Source of the DNA: Streptococcus castoreus DSM 17536
Lineage (GTDB): Bacteria; Bacillota; Bacilli; Lactobacillales; Streptococcaceae
DNA length: 64,000 nucleotides
Assembly (NCBI RefSeq): GCF_000425025.1
Contig: NZ_AUKZ01000006.1
Location: 44,370-108,369 of the forward strand
Direction: 5' to 3'
The position numbers and the translations under genes are program-made. Shown here one piece after another: positions 29,961-39,371 of this stretch (within the stretch, counting starts at the first letter, position 1; each line of letters starts with the position of its first letter). The notes under the pieces are model-generated. The model made no database searches, was not told the origin of the DNA, and saw nothing but the letters and a program-made list of their open reading frames with translations.

Positions 29961-31091
29961 TTAGACTTTGTTAGCTTTATCTGCATTTAACCATGTTCCA
30001 TGAGAGCCGATTTTGACATAAATGCCATTGCTTGATGGATCAATTTTTAACACTTTGTAGTGACCGGGAATAACAAAAGATTCGCCAATTTGGAAAATTT
30101 GATCCCCAGCAACTTGTCCTTTCAGATCGGTTTCATTTAGTGGGGTTGGATCAATCCAATTTAAAGGTGTAGGATCACCTCCAGCTAATTCGTTGCTAGC
30201 AATCATATTATGAATGATCTGATCAACTCGAAAAACACCAGGGAAAGTCACTGTATCTCCTACATTGATTAGGGATTTTGTTTCTTGTTTTGTTAGCGGC
30301 AGTGAAGTTGGTTGTGCAAGTTTTTTGATTGGTATGTAGCGTCGATTGCCAGCAAAACTGAGGTAACTAAGCCACTCATAACCATCGGCAGTTAGTGTTT
30401 TATCGTAATGGACAGATTGACCAGAGCTATAGTAAGCAAGATCTGGACTAGCTAAATTGGCTTGTGCTTTAATTGGTGCTCGGTTGCTAAAATAATAAGT
30501 GCCACTTTGGCTTAAGTTGGTTTCAGCGGCTTGATTTTGTTGTGGCTGTTGGTTCTCTGAGTGAGTAGACAAATCTTTAAAGTGGATATAGCCACTCGCT
30601 TGATTTTTGTGAATTTGACGTTTGTGGTATTTTTCTGGACCTTGACCAGCATTATAATTATATTCTTCAATAATGACATTGTCTCCACGAACTTCTGCGA
30701 CCCAAGCAACATGACCATAAATGGGATTTGACTGGTACGCATCGATGTCAAACCAAGCAACGGCTCCAACCTTCGGTGTTTTATTAACGGAATAACCTTG
30801 TTTTTTTGCCATATGCCCCCATGTGCAGGCATTTCCATAACCTTTAGGTAATTGGAAAGCATTTACAGAACTTAAACGAAAGGCAACAAAAGAAGTGCAT
30901 TGACGCAAGTACATATTCCACGAGTCAATTCCAGTCCCACTTTTCCACTTAGTTGGATAGTTATCACCTAAAACGGCAGCATGAACAATTCCTGCCTGAT
31001 TGGTGTTAATAACTGCCGTAGTGGAGAAAGCTGCCCCACTAACACTCAAAAGGATTGCTCCCGACACTAAAAACTGATGAATTTTTTTCAT
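29961..31091 (-). CDS. CbpD-like secreted murein hydrolase (candidate fratricin)
   Basis: This 376-aa secreted protein has a signal peptide (cleavage likely after VHA, near residue 39), a CHAP domain (about 42-175) with catalytic C65 (RQCTSFVAF) and H127 (YGHVAWV), an SH3b domain (about 195-265) and a C-terminal wall-binding-like domain (about 275-376) instead of choline-binding repeats. The CHAP part (SVNAFQLPKGYGNA, SGYIHFKDL) closely resembles pneumococcal CbpD, a hydrolase released by competent cells to lyse relatives. A CIN-box-like promoter upstream and the ComRS locus 6 kb away support a competence role. It is transcribed against the pur genes. A similar gene lies at this site in S. 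pyogenes. GGAGG precedes the ATG. Confidence 0.85.
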   Translation of the reverse strand: MKKIHQFLVSGAILLSVSGAAFSTTAVINTNQAGIVHAAVLGDNYPTKWKSGTGIDSWNMYLRQCTSFVAFRLSSVNAFQLPKGYGNACTWGHMAKKQGYSVNKTPKVGAVAWFDIDAYQSNPIYGHVAWVAEVRGDNVIIEEYNYNAGQGPEKYHKRQIHKNQASGYIHFKDLSTHSENQQPQQNQAAETNLSQSGTYYFSNRAPIKAQANLASPDLAYYSSGQSVHYDKTLTADGYEWLSYLSFAGNRRYIPIKKLAQPTSLPLTKQETKSLINVGDTVTFPGVFRVDQIIHNMIASNELAGGDPTPLNWIDPTPLNETDLKGQVAGDQIFQIGESFVIPGHYKVLKIDPSSNGIYVKIGSHGTWLNADKANKV

Positions 31092-31112
31092 TAATTACCT
31101 CCTGTAATTTAT

Positions 31113-31120
31113 TATTCGAA
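31113..31120 (-). promoter_or_regulatory. CIN-box-like sigma-X promoter element
   Basis: On the minus strand TTCGAATA differs at one position from the ComX (sigma-X) box TACGAATA, is preceded by a pyrimidine-rich tract, and lies about 21 bases before the fratricin ATG. This is the place expected for a competence promoter, though the leader would be very short. Confidence 0.5.
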
Positions 31121-31125
31121 AGAGG

Positions 31126-31141
31126 AGGACAAAAATGTCCT
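31126..31141. promoter_or_regulatory. Perfect dyad AGGACA-N4-TGTCCT upstream of fratricin gene
   Basis: AGGACAAAAATGTCCT is a perfect inverted repeat with the same GACA-N4-TGTC core as the ComR box before comS at 37984. It sits 5 bases upstream of the CIN-like box. It could be a ComR or other regulator site. Confidence 0.4.
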
Positions 31142-31354
31142 TGAATTGATAACATTTTTAAGAAAAATTTTTCTAGTTTCAGGAGTGTTTAAATAAAGAA
31201 AAGTAAATAAGCAGGGAGAAAGAGATCTTAGTGATATGTAGATAGAAGTTATTGATCTAATCGCTATTTAAAAGGGTTGTGCACATTTTTATCAAAAGCT
31301 AATATACTTAACACAACAGGAAAAAGATTTCATTAAAACGATAAAATAAATGCA
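31142..31354. other. AT-rich intergenic stretch
   Basis: This part of the 320-base gap between the divergent fratricin and purD genes holds no gene and no structure that I recognise. Confidence 0.5.
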
Positions 31355-31378
31355 AAAAACGAACAAATATGTTATAAT
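31355..31378 (+). promoter_or_regulatory. purD promoter with PurR-like box
   Basis: AAAAACGAACAAA (31355-31367) matches 11 of 13 PurBox positions and is followed by an extended -10 TGTTATAAT (31370-31378). Unlike the purC box it overlaps the core promoter, so binding there could repress rather than activate. Confidence 0.5.
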
Positions 31379-31411
31379 TTCACTAAATAATTCGTTAAAG
31401 AGGTTTTTGTT

Positions 31412-32671
31412 GTGAAATTATTAGTCATTGGTTCGGGTGGTCGTGAACATGCGATTGCTAAGAAGTTGTTAGAGTCAAAAGGTGTCGAACAGGTTTTTGT
31501 AGCACCAGGTAATGATGGGATGATCTTAGATGGGTTGACTTTGGTAAATATCGATATTTCCGAACATTGTAAGTTGATTGACTTTGCTAAAGAAAATGAC
31601 ATTGATTGGTCTTTCATTGGACCTGATGATGCACTAGCAGCCGGTATTGTTGATGAGTTTAACCGAGCGGGACTGAAAGTTTTTGGTCCAACACGTTTGG
31701 CAGCAGAACTTGAGTGGTCAAAAGATTTTGCTAAGAAAATGATGATGAAATATCATATTCCGACAGCAGCCTATGTCACATTTTCTGATTTTGAAGAAGC
31801 TAAGGCCTATATCGAAGAACAGGGGGCTCCAATTGTTGTTAAGGCGGATGGACTAGCGCTAGGAAAAGGCGTAGTCGTGGCAGAAACAGTTGGGCAAGCG
31901 TTGGAAGCGGTTTATCAGATGTTGCTTGATAATAAATTTGGTGATTCCGGTGCTCGTGTGGTCATCGAGGAATTTTTGGATGGTGAGGAGTTCTCACTAT
32001 TTGCTTTTGTCAATGGTGATAAGTTCTACATCATGCCGACGGCGCAGGACCACAAGCGTGCTTATGATGGCGACCAGGGACCAAATACAGGAGGCATGGG
32101 GGCCTATGCACCAGTTCTTCATTTATCTCAATCGGTGGTGGATACAGCAGTTAAAACCATTATTAAGCCTATTCTTGAAGGATTGATTGCGGAAGGGCGT
32201 CCTTATCTTGGTGTTCTATATGCTGGGCTGATTCTTACAGCAGATGGACCGAAGGTCATCGAGTTTAATTCGCGTTTTGGTGATCCTGAAACGCAGATTA
32301 TTCTTCCTCGATTAACCTCTGATTTCGCGCAAAACATCGGTGATCTTTTGGAAGGCAAAGAGCCTAATATCACTTGGAGTAATGGTGGGGTAACCCTTGG
32401 TGTAGTTGTTGCATCAAATGGTTACCCGTTGGAATATGCCAAAGGTGTCCTGCTACCGGCTAAAACTGATAATGACATTATTACTTACTATGCAGGTACT
32501 AAATTTGTGGAAAATAGAACAACTCTGCTATCAAATGGCGGACGCGTTTACATGCTTGTCACTACAGCAGATACTGTTCAAGCAGCACAGGAAAACATTT
32601 ACAAACAATTAGAAAACCAAAACACAGAAGGACTCTTCTACCGCACAGATATTGGAAATAAGGCATTATGA
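31412..32671 (+). CDS. purD: GAR synthetase PurD
   Basis: PurD joins glycine to phosphoribosylamine. Start is GTG 31412 with AAGAGG upstream. LVIGSGGREHAIAKKL at the N-terminus and the ATP-grasp core (VKADGLALGKGVVVA, EFNSRFGDPETQ) are intact. The length of 419 aa is normal. It has its own promoter, separate from purC-H. Confidence 0.96.
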   Translation: MKLLVIGSGGREHAIAKKLLESKGVEQVFVAPGNDGMILDGLTLVNIDISEHCKLIDFAKENDIDWSFIGPDDALAAGIVDEFNRAGLKVFGPTRLAAELEWSKDFAKKMMMKYHIPTAAYVTFSDFEEAKAYIEEQGAPIVVKADGLALGKGVVVAETVGQALEAVYQMLLDNKFGDSGARVVIEEFLDGEEFSLFAFVNGDKFYIMPTAQDHKRAYDGDQGPNTGGMGAYAPVLHLSQSVVDTAVKTIIKPILEGLIAEGRPYLGVLYAGLILTADGPKVIEFNSRFGDPETQIILPRLTSDFAQNIGDLLEGKEPNITWSNGGVTLGVVVASNGYPLEYAKGVLLPAKTDNDIITYYAGTKFVENRTTLLSNGGRVYMLVTTADTVQAAQENIYKQLENQNTEGLFYRTDIGNKAL

Positions 32672-32712
32672 AAAACAATGTACCTAGTGAGTGTTTGCTT
32701 ATTGGGTGAAAA

Positions 32713-32880
32713 TTGTCAATTCAATGGAAAAATAATCTTGATCAAAATATCATCAATTATTTATCGGATAAACAAGCCTTTCCAACATATCCAGAAATTC
32801 TAGCAGAAATGTCTACAATAAGAGAGCGAACTGAACTAGTGGCAAAGAGTATGAAATTTCTGGAAGAAATGTTCATGTAA
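32713..32880 (+). pseudogene. Decayed coding stretch between purD and purE
   Basis: The 425 bases from purD to purE read like coding DNA without an intact gene. The best piece, a 55-codon frame from TTG 32713, ends in a helical segment (KSMKFLEEMFM). Further protein-like fragments follow in other frames up to 33090. No family is recognised. S. pyogenes also has small unassigned genes here. Confidence 0.35.
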
Positions 32881-33096
32881 ATATATCAAAAAGATGAGGC
32901 TATAGCAGTAGATATTATATTAATCAGCAAACTGATTTGGCTATATTACAATCTCGTCGTTCTATTTGTGGGGTAAATCAGACGTATGATGGAACATTTT
33001 TAGACAAAAATGAGTGGTCAAGGAATTTTTACGAAAAGACTCAAAGCTTTGGATGTTAAACTAGTAGATGCAGAAGATATTAAAGGAGAATAAGTT

Positions 33097-33585
33097 ATGA
33101 ATCCAGTCATTTCAATCATCATGGGTTCCAAATCCGATTGGACAACCATGCAAAAAACGGTGGAGATCCTTGATCAATTTGGTGTCGCTTATGAGAAGAA
33201 AGTTGTCTCTGCCCACCGTACCCCAGATCTTATGCTCACATATGCTAAAGAAGCTCGTGATCGTGGAATTAAAATCATCATTGCTGGTGCTGGGGGTGCT
33301 GCCCATTTACCTGGTATGGTGGCCTCAAAAACGACTCTTCCTGTTATTGGTGTCCCCATCAAATCACGTGCTCTCTCTGGCTTAGATTCTCTTTATTCAA
33401 TCGTTCAGATGCCTGCTGGAGTACCTGTAGCAACAATGGCGATTGGTGAAGCGGGGGCTACCAATGCTGCTTTGGCGGCCCTTCGGATTTTGGCTATCGA
33501 AGATCAAAGATTGGTAGTAGCGCTTGCAGATTTTGTAAAGGAGCAAGGAAAAATTGCGGAGGCTTCAACGGATGAACTCATCTAA
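33097..33585 (+). CDS. purE: N5-CAIR mutase PurE
   Basis: PurE rearranges N5-CAIR to CAIR. Recognised by [13 protein letters not shown] at the N-terminus and [10 protein letters not shown], with the [14 protein letters not shown] catalytic block. The 162-aa length is normal. AAAGGAG precedes the ATG. It overlaps purK, its pathway partner, by 14 bases. Confidence 0.96.
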   Translation: MNPVISIIMGSKSDWTTMQKTVEILDQFGVAYEKKVVSAHRTPDLMLTYAKEARDRGIKIIIAGAGGAAHLPGMVASKTTLPVIGVPIKSRALSGLDSLYSIVQMPAGVPVATMAIGEAGATNAALAALRILAIEDQRLVVALADFVKEQGKIAEASTDELI

Positions 33586-34654
33586 AACTATCGGGATTAT
33601 CGGAGGCGGTCAGTTGGGGCAAATGATGGCTATTTCAGCTATTTACATGGGCCACAAGGTGGTAACACTTAACCCAGAAGTAGACTGTCCAGCAGCGCGC
33701 GTATCGGACATGATTGTGGCATCCTATAGTGATGATAAGGCTTTGGCAGAATTGGCTACGCGTTGTGATGTATTGACCTACGAATTTGAAAATATCGACG
33801 CAGATGCTTTGGACAAGGTTATTAAAAAGGGACAGTTACCACAAGGAACAGACCTGTTGCGCATTTCACAAAATCGTATCTTTGAAAAAGAATTTCTTTC
33901 AAAGAAAGCAGATGTCTTGGTGGCACCTTATAAGGTAGTGACATCGAGCCTAGATTTGAAAGATCTAGATTTGTCTAAAAAATATGTCCTCAAAACGGCA
34001 ATGGGTGGTTATGATGGACATGGACAAGTGGTCATCAAATCAGTAAAAAATCTAGCTGCTGCAAAAGAATTGGCAAAACATACCGAGTGTGTCTTGGAAG
34101 AATTTGTAACTTTTGATCTTGAAATCTCAGTCATAGTCTCAGGAAATGGCAAGGATGTGACCGTTTTTCCAGTACAAGAAAATATTCATTGTGATAATAT
34201 ATTGTCAAAAACGATTGTCCCAGCTCGTATTTCAGACCAATTAGCTATAAAAGCTAAGGCAATAGCTATGCAGATTGCCAAGAAGTTGCAACTATCAGGA
34301 ACGCTCTGTGTGGAAATGTTTGTGGTAGGCGATAACATTATTGTTAACGAAATGGCGCCACGCCCACATAACTCGGGGCATTATTCTATTGAAGCTTGTA
34401 ATTTTTCCCAATTTGACACTCATATCTTGGGAATTTTGGGGCAACCACTTCCAGAAGTTACCCTCTATACTTCGGCTATCATGCTCAATGTTCTTGGTCA
34501 GCACGTAGAAAAAGCCCAAGAATATGTTGCTAAAAATCCTAGCGCCCATCTCCACATGTATGGTAAACTAGAAGCAAAGCATAACCGTAAGATGGGTCAT
34601 GTGACCTTGCTTACTGAGGATACCAATGAGTTTGGGGGTGGAGTTGATTTTTAA
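33572..34654 (+). CDS. purK: N5-CAIR synthetase PurK
   Basis: PurK carboxylates AIR with bicarbonate and ATP, supplying PurE. The [13 protein letters not shown] motif opens the 360-aa protein and an ATP-grasp region follows ([38 protein letters not shown]). ATG 33572 is chosen because GGAGG lies 9 bases upstream inside purE; an earlier in-frame start at 33554 has no such site. Confidence 0.96.
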   Translation: MNSSKTIGIIGGGQLGQMMAISAIYMGHKVVTLNPEVDCPAARVSDMIVASYSDDKALAELATRCDVLTYEFENIDADALDKVIKKGQLPQGTDLLRISQNRIFEKEFLSKKADVLVAPYKVVTSSLDLKDLDLSKKYVLKTAMGGYDGHGQVVIKSVKNLAAAKELAKHTECVLEEFVTFDLEISVIVSGNGKDVTVFPVQENIHCDNILSKTIVPARISDQLAIKAKAIAMQIAKKLQLSGTLCVEMFVVGDNIIVNEMAPRPHNSGHYSIEACNFSQFDTHILGILGQPLPEVTLYTSAIMLNVLGQHVEKAQEYVAKNPSAHLHMYGKLEAKHNRKMGHVTLLTEDTNEFGGGVDF

Positions 34655-34664
34655 GGAGACTACT

Positions 34665-34892
34665 ATGCTGAAAATGATTGTCCATGCTTATGTTGAAAAT
34701 AGCAAAGAAATAGCTGTTGTTGAGGTGGTTTTTGCCTCGACAGATGCGCAGACTATTTCTGAGAAAATGGCAGAGCTGACAAATCAATTTCCTAATGACT
34801 ATTTGGCAGTGTATGACTTACCGTTGGACATTGATTTGCCAACATTACCCCACTATCCCTCAGTAGCAATAAGTAAAGAGGAATTTGAATGA
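34665..34892 (+). CDS. Uncharacterised 75-aa protein in pur cluster
   Basis: A small acidic protein with AAGGAG before ATG 34665 and a stop that overlaps the next gene (ATGA). The sequence (LKMIVHAYVENSKEIAVVEV) looks like a small alpha-beta fold, with no membrane segment. A hypothetical gene is often found after purK in streptococci. Function is unknown. Its placement points to cotranscription with purK and with the membrane protein that follows. Confidence 0.65.
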   Translation: MLKMIVHAYVENSKEIAVVEVVFASTDAQTISEKMAELTNQFPNDYLAVYDLPLDIDLPTLPHYPSVAISKEEFE

Positions 34893-35635
34893 AAAATTAC
34901 TTAAAAGAAAATAGTCAGATTTTAAGAATGATATCGGTATTAATCTTATTGTTAGGACCGATATTTTCACTTGTATTAACTCCTCTATCTGTATTGTTGA
35001 ATAAGGATTTGGGAGATTGGTTAGGTTTTTATGGAGCAATAGCAGGTATCGTTGTTTCTGTGATCGTCATTCATTGCCAAATGTTTCTTGATAAAGAAAA
35101 AGAAGTTCAAAAAGTTCGTCCAGAATTCTCGGTTGAGAATGATTACCAGTTAATAAAATCTGGCTGTCGTGTTTATTTTGACGATAAATACTGGTTTATG
35201 TTAGAGAAGAAAAGACAACAAGATGTTGTTGAAAGCAATAGCTTTGAAAGGCGCTATTTGGAAAAACATAAGCGTGATAAAGCATTCTCGATAGAAATTG
35301 TAAATAACCAACCTATTTTTAATTTATGTATATTATTTGGTAATACTAATAAGTGTGAAAGAATCACTAAATTAGGTGTTGATGAAAGAATTTATGTGAT
35401 TTCAAGGAGACATCTAGAGGAATTACAGCATTATTGGAATGGTTTAAAAACCAATTTTAATCACATTCCTGAAACGATAACTTTATATTATACAACACAA
35501 GCAGGTGAAAAAATCTGTGATAGTTATAGTTTGGATTGTAAAGGTTATTGTAACTTAATTGATCGAAAATATAGTGTTAATTATCCCAAGTTTGAAAATG
35601 AAGGGACTATTAATGACTATTTTATTCAGATTTAA
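34889..35635 (+). CDS. Uncharacterised membrane protein with two N-terminal helices
   Basis: The 248-aa protein has two membrane helices (about 12-35 and 47-66) followed by a hydrophilic, probably cytoplasmic, domain of about 175 residues. It is more AT-rich in codon use than purK and purB. It overlaps the 75-aa gene by ATGA and ends 11 bases before purB, so it is embedded in the pur operon. I do not recognise the family. The two-helix plus soluble-domain plan occurs in some stress and phage-defence proteins, but nothing here proves that. Confidence 0.65.
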   Translation: MKNYLKENSQILRMISVLILLLGPIFSLVLTPLSVLLNKDLGDWLGFYGAIAGIVVSVIVIHCQMFLDKEKEVQKVRPEFSVENDYQLIKSGCRVYFDDKYWFMLEKKRQQDVVESNSFERRYLEKHKRDKAFSIEIVNNQPIFNLCILFGNTNKCERITKLGVDERIYVISRRHLEELQHYWNGLKTNFNHIPETITLYYTTQAGEKICDSYSLDCKGYCNLIDRKYSVNYPKFENEGTINDYFIQI

Positions 35636-35646
35636 AAGGAGAAAAA

Positions 35647-36939
35647 ATGTTAGAACGTTATTCACGCCCTGAAATGGCGACTATTTGGAGTGAAGAAAAC
35701 AAGTATCGTGCTTGGTTGGAAGTTGAGATTTTAGCTGACGAAGCTTGGGCTGAGTTGGGTGAAATTCCCAAGGAAGACGTGGCAAAAATCCGTGAAAATG
35801 CAGACTTTGACATTGACCGTATCCTTGAAATTGAAAGAGAAACGCGTCACGATGTGGTGGCCTTCACCCGTGCAGTTTCTGAGACTCTTGGTGAAGAGCG
35901 CAAGTGGGTTCACTATGGCTTGACTTCTACTGATGTGGTGGATACTGCTTACGGCTATCTTTACAAGCAGGCTAACGATATTATTCGTCATGATTTAGAA
36001 AACTTTACTAACATTGTGGCTGACAAAGCTCGTGAACACAAAATGACGATTATGATGGGGCGTACTCATGGTGTTCACGCTGAACCTACGACTTTCGGTC
36101 TTAAATTGGCAACTTGGTACAGCGAAATGAAACGTAACCAAGAACGTTTTGAACATGCTGCTGTTGGCGTGGAAGCAGGGAAAATTTCAGGTGCCGTTGG
36201 TAATTTTGCTAATATTCCTCCATTTGTAGAGGAGTATGTTTGTGGCAAATTGGGCATCCGTCCACAAGAAATTTCAACCCAAGTCTTGCCACGTGATTTG
36301 CATGCTGAATACTTTGCAGTGCTTGCTAGCATCGCAACATCTATTGAGCGTATGGCAACGGAAATCCGTGGTCTGCAAAAATCTGAACAACGTGAAGTTG
36401 AAGAGTTCTTCGCCAAAGGTCAAAAGGGCAGTTCTGCTATGCCTCACAAACGTAACCCAATCGGTTCAGAAAATATGACAGGTCTTGCGCGTGTGGTGCG
36501 TGGTCACATGGTTACAGCTTATGAAAACGTGTCACTTTGGCACGAACGTGATATTTCACATTCATCAGCTGAGCGGATTATTACTCCTGACACAACCATC
36601 CTTATCAACTACATGCTCAACCGTTTCGGTAATATTGTTAAGAATTTAACTGTTTTTCCTGACAATATGCTGCGTAACATGAACTCTACTTTTGGTCTTA
36701 TTTACAGTCAACGTGTGATGTTAACATTGATTGAAAAAGGGATGACGCGTGAGGAAGCCTATGATTTGGTCCAACCCAAGACGGCGTATGCTTGGGATAA
36801 TCAAGTGGCTTTCAAACCTCTTCTTGAAGCAGATGAAGAAGTGACATCACGTCTCACACAAGATGAGATTGACGAACTTTTCAACCCTGTATATTATACA
36901 AAACGTGTAGATGATATTTTCAAACGACTTGGACTCTAA
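35647..36939 (+). CDS. purB: Adenylosuccinate lyase PurB
   Basis: PurB releases fumarate twice in the pathway: from SAICAR and from adenylosuccinate. The fumarase/aspartase signature [16 protein letters not shown] is at about residues 261-276, with TSTDVVDTA and [14 protein letters not shown] also intact. The length of 430 aa is normal. AAAGGAG precedes the ATG. It closes the pur region, followed by a terminator. Confidence 0.97.
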   Translation: MLERYSRPEMATIWSEENKYRAWLEVEILADEAWAELGEIPKEDVAKIRENADFDIDRILEIERETRHDVVAFTRAVSETLGEERKWVHYGLTSTDVVDTAYGYLYKQANDIIRHDLENFTNIVADKAREHKMTIMMGRTHGVHAEPTTFGLKLATWYSEMKRNQERFEHAAVGVEAGKISGAVGNFANIPPFVEEYVCGKLGIRPQEISTQVLPRDLHAEYFAVLASIATSIERMATEIRGLQKSEQREVEEFFAKGQKGSSAMPHKRNPIGSENMTGLARVVRGHMVTAYENVSLWHERDISHSSAERIITPDTTILINYMLNRFGNIVKNLTVFPDNMLRNMNSTFGLIYSQRVMLTLIEKGMTREEAYDLVQPKTAYAWDNQVAFKPLLEADEEVTSRLTQDEIDELFNPVYYTKRVDDIFKRLGL

Positions 36940-36942
36940 ATT

Positions 36943-36968
36943 AGGAAGGTTTCAGCCTTCTTTTTTAT
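36943..36968 (+). terminator. Rho-independent terminator of purB
   Basis: GAAGG / CCTTC stem with a 6-base loop and six T. Confidence 0.8.
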
Positions 36969-37029
36969 ACATAAAAACCGAATATTGATTATAAAAAAAT
37001 GGCATCAATTAAGAATAAATTAAACGGTG

Positions 37030-37038
37030 TGGTACAAT
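37030..37038 (+). promoter_or_regulatory. Extended -10 promoter of comR
   Basis: TGGTACAAT (extended -10) is 30 bases before the comR ATG. Confidence 0.5.
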
Positions 37039-37068
37039 GAAGAAAACAGTTTTTAGGAGAGAGAAGGC

Positions 37069-37980
37069 ATGTTAGAATATTTTGGTGAAAAAGTGAGGGG
37101 ACTTAGGCATGAAAAAAGGATTAGCAGAGAGGACTTATGTGGGGATGAGTCTGAGTTATCCGTTCGTCAGTTAGCACGAATAGAGTTGGGGCAATCAATA
37201 CCAAGCTTGGCAAAAGTTATATTTATTGCGAAAGCCCTGGATGTTAGTGTTGGTTATTTAACAGATGGAGCTAGTTTGGAATTGCCCAAACGTTACAAGG
37301 AGTTGAAATATTTAATTTTGAGAACACCAACCTATATGGATGATGGGAAATTACAACTTCGAGAAGAACAATTTGACGAAATTTTTGAAGATTACTACGA
37401 ACAACTACCTGAGGAAGAGCAGTTAATCATTGATTGTTTACAGGCGACCTTAGATACTTTATTGAGTGGGAATATCAATTTTGGGATTGATTTGTTGCAA
37501 GAATATTTTAAACAAATAAAAAGTAAGTCTCGATTTAGAGAAAATGACCTAATACTTATTGAATTGTATTTGGCTTATCTTGATATTGAAGGTTTGAATG
37601 GTCAGTATTCAGATAAATCTTTTAATAATTCATTGCTAGATATTCTTTTGCATCAATTTGAGAGTTTTGAATTAGACGAATTATTTATAATGAATAAAAT
37701 AATTATTGGTATTTCTTCACTAAGTCTAAAAAATGATAAACTTGATAATCTGGAAAAGACTATTGAAATGAGTCAAAAGATTATGGCAAAAATTCAAGAC
37801 TGGAATAGGATGCCTATACTAAAGTTAATAGAATGGAAATACTTTTTAATTAAACAAAAAAATAAACAAAAAGCAAAAGAAGCGTTTGTAAAGGCGTGTC
37901 TTTTTGCTCAAGTCACGGGTGATAAGTATTTGGAAAAACAATTAAATGAAGAATGGGAAAGGGATATTAATAGTTATTAA
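37069..37980 (+). CDS. comR: ComR, Rgg-type competence regulator
   Basis: ComR is a cytoplasmic transcription factor that binds the imported XIP peptide and switches on comS and the sigma-X gene comX, starting natural competence. The 303-aa protein has an N-terminal helix-turn-helix (ELSVRQLARIELGQSIPSL, about residues 28-46) and a C-terminal TPR-like helical peptide-binding domain (ELKYLILRTPTY and onward). Identity is supported by the comS gene and ComR box directly downstream. AGGAGAG precedes the ATG. comX is not in the window. Confidence 0.9.
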   Translation: MLEYFGEKVRGLRHEKRISREDLCGDESELSVRQLARIELGQSIPSLAKVIFIAKALDVSVGYLTDGASLELPKRYKELKYLILRTPTYMDDGKLQLREEQFDEIFEDYYEQLPEEEQLIIDCLQATLDTLLSGNINFGIDLLQEYFKQIKSKSRFRENDLILIELYLAYLDIEGLNGQYSDKSFNNSLLDILLHQFESFELDELFIMNKIIIGISSLSLKNDKLDNLEKTIEMSQKIMAKIQDWNRMPILKLIEWKYFLIKQKNKQKAKEAFVKACLFAQVTGDKYLEKQLNEEWERDINSY

Positions 37981-37983
37981 CAG

Positions 37984-37995
37984 GACAAAGATGTC
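37984..37995 (+). promoter_or_regulatory. ComR box upstream of comS
   Basis: GACA-AAGA-TGTC is an inverted repeat within AACAGGACAAAGATGTCATT, followed by a T-rich stretch and TATAAT at 38020-38025. This is the layout of ComR-activated promoters in mutans, bovis and pyogenic streptococci. Confidence 0.75.
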
Positions 37996-38019
37996 ATTTT
38001 TATATAAAACGAGGTAGGA

Positions 38020-38025
38020 TATAAT
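38020..38025 (+). promoter_or_regulatory. Minus-10 of comS
   Basis: TATAAT 24 bases after the ComR box and 45 bases before the comS ATG. Confidence 0.65.
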
Positions 38026-38070
38026 TTTTATGTAACATATAAAAGTAATTTATTAAAGGAGTTTTATCTT

Positions 38071-38166
38071 ATGTTCAAAAAATATCAGTATTACTTTGCT
38101 CTTATTGCTTTATTGTCTTTTAAAGCTGTTCAAATGATCAGTGAAGTTGACTGGTGGCGCCTATGA
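38071..38166 (+). CDS. comS: ComS, XIP pheromone precursor
   Basis: This 31-aa peptide gene is too short for usual gene calling. It has AAAGGAG before ATG 38071, a basic hydrophobic N-terminus (MFKKYQYYFALIALL) for export, and a C-terminus ending SEVDWWRL. The double tryptophan is the hallmark of type II XIP pheromones (S. pyogenes SAVDWWRL, S. mutans GLDWWSL). After export and trimming the peptide re-enters by the Ami/Opp permease and binds ComR. Directly downstream of comR, as in relatives. Confidence 0.92.
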   Translation: MFKKYQYYFALIALLSFKAVQMISEVDWWRL

Positions 38167-38210
38167 TAAAGGTTGAAAACTCTTTATGTAATTATCTCTA
38201 ACCCTCTTTA

Positions 38211-38219
38211 TGATATAAT
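38211..38219 (+). promoter_or_regulatory. Extended -10 promoter directly at ruvB start
   Basis: TGATATAAT ends only 6 bases before the ruvB ATG, so transcription would start at or next to the start codon and give a leaderless message. No ribosome site is present. Confidence 0.5.
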
Positions 38220-38225
38220 AACTGT

Positions 38226-39233
38226 ATGGCTAGAATTTTAGATAATGATGTGATGGGTGATGAGGAGTTTGTTGAACGGACTTTGCGCCCACAGTATTTA
38301 CGAGAATATATTGGGCAGGATAAGGTTAAGGAACAATTAACCATTTTCATTGAAGCGGCTAAAATGCGGAATGAATCTTTGGACCATGTTTTGCTTTTTG
38401 GACCCCCTGGCTTGGGAAAAACGACAATGGCTTTTGTGATTGCCAATGAATTGAGGGTCAATTTAAAACAAACATCGGGACCAGCTATTGAAAAAGCTGG
38501 AGACTTGGTAGCTATTTTAAATGACTTGGAGCCAGGAGATGTTTTGTTTATTGATGAGATTCATCGACTGCCAATGGCTGTTGAAGAAGTTCTGTACAGT
38601 GCTATGGAAGACTTTTATATTGACATTATGATTGGTGCAGGGGATACAAGTCGTAGCATTCACTTGGATTTGCCTCCATTTACCCTGATTGGTGCGACAA
38701 CACGAGCAGGAATGCTATCAAATCCTCTACGAGCCCGATTTGGTATCACTGGTCACATGGAGTATTATCAGGTGGATGATTTGACAGAAATTGTTGAACG
38801 TACAGCTGATATTTTTGGTGTGGAAATCGTCCATAAAGCCGCTAAAGAACTTGCTTGTCGTAGTCGAGGGACACCACGTATTGCCAATCGTTTGTTAAAA
38901 CGTGTTCGAGATTATGCTCAAATTATTGGAGATGGTATTATTACCATTCAAATGACTGACAAGGCACTAACCATGTTGGATGTTGATCATGAAGGGCTCG
39001 ACTATGTTGATCAAAAAATTCTTCGTACCATGATTGAGATGTATCAAGGTGGACCGGTTGGACTGGGGACGTTGTCAGTCAATATTGCAGAGGAGCGGGA
39101 TACGGTCGAAGATATGTATGAACCTTATTTAATTCAAAAAGGGTTTCTTATGCGGACAAGGACAGGACGAATAGCAACAGAAAAAGCTTACCGTCATTTA
39201 GGTTATTCTTATCAAGACACGACCTCGTATTAA
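38226..39233 (+). CDS. ruvB: Holliday junction helicase RuvB
   Basis: RuvB is the hexameric AAA+ motor that drives branch migration with RuvA. Walker [10 protein letters not shown] is at residues 59-67 and Walker [10 protein letters not shown] near 107, with sensor region [20 protein letters not shown]. The length of 335 aa is normal. No Shine-Dalgarno sequence is found before the ATG; the adjacent -10 suggests a leaderless mRNA. It follows comS by 59 bases. Confidence 0.96.
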   Translation: MARILDNDVMGDEEFVERTLRPQYLREYIGQDKVKEQLTIFIEAAKMRNESLDHVLLFGPPGLGKTTMAFVIANELRVNLKQTSGPAIEKAGDLVAILNDLEPGDVLFIDEIHRLPMAVEEVLYSAMEDFYIDIMIGAGDTSRSIHLDLPPFTLIGATTRAGMLSNPLRARFGITGHMEYYQVDDLTEIVERTADIFGVEIVHKAAKELACRSRGTPRIANRLLKRVRDYAQIIGDGIITIQMTDKALTMLDVDHEGLDYVDQKILRTMIEMYQGGPVGLGTLSVNIAEERDTVEDMYEPYLIQKGFLMRTRTGRIATEKAYRHLGYSYQDTTSY

Positions 39234-39247
39234 TACAAGGAATTGCG

Positions 39248-39279
39248 ATCTGAACCTTATCTTAGTGTTCAGATTTTTT
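39248..39279 (+). terminator. Rho-independent terminator of ruvB
   Basis: ATCTGAAC / GTTCAGAT stem with an 11-base loop followed by six T. Confidence 0.85.
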
Positions 39280-39371
39280 ATGTTTTATTTTTAAGACTTG
39301 ACAGAAAATTATTAAATTGATTTCTCTGACATAACTTAGAAATTTGATATAATAGGTAAAAGGAGTCTTTC

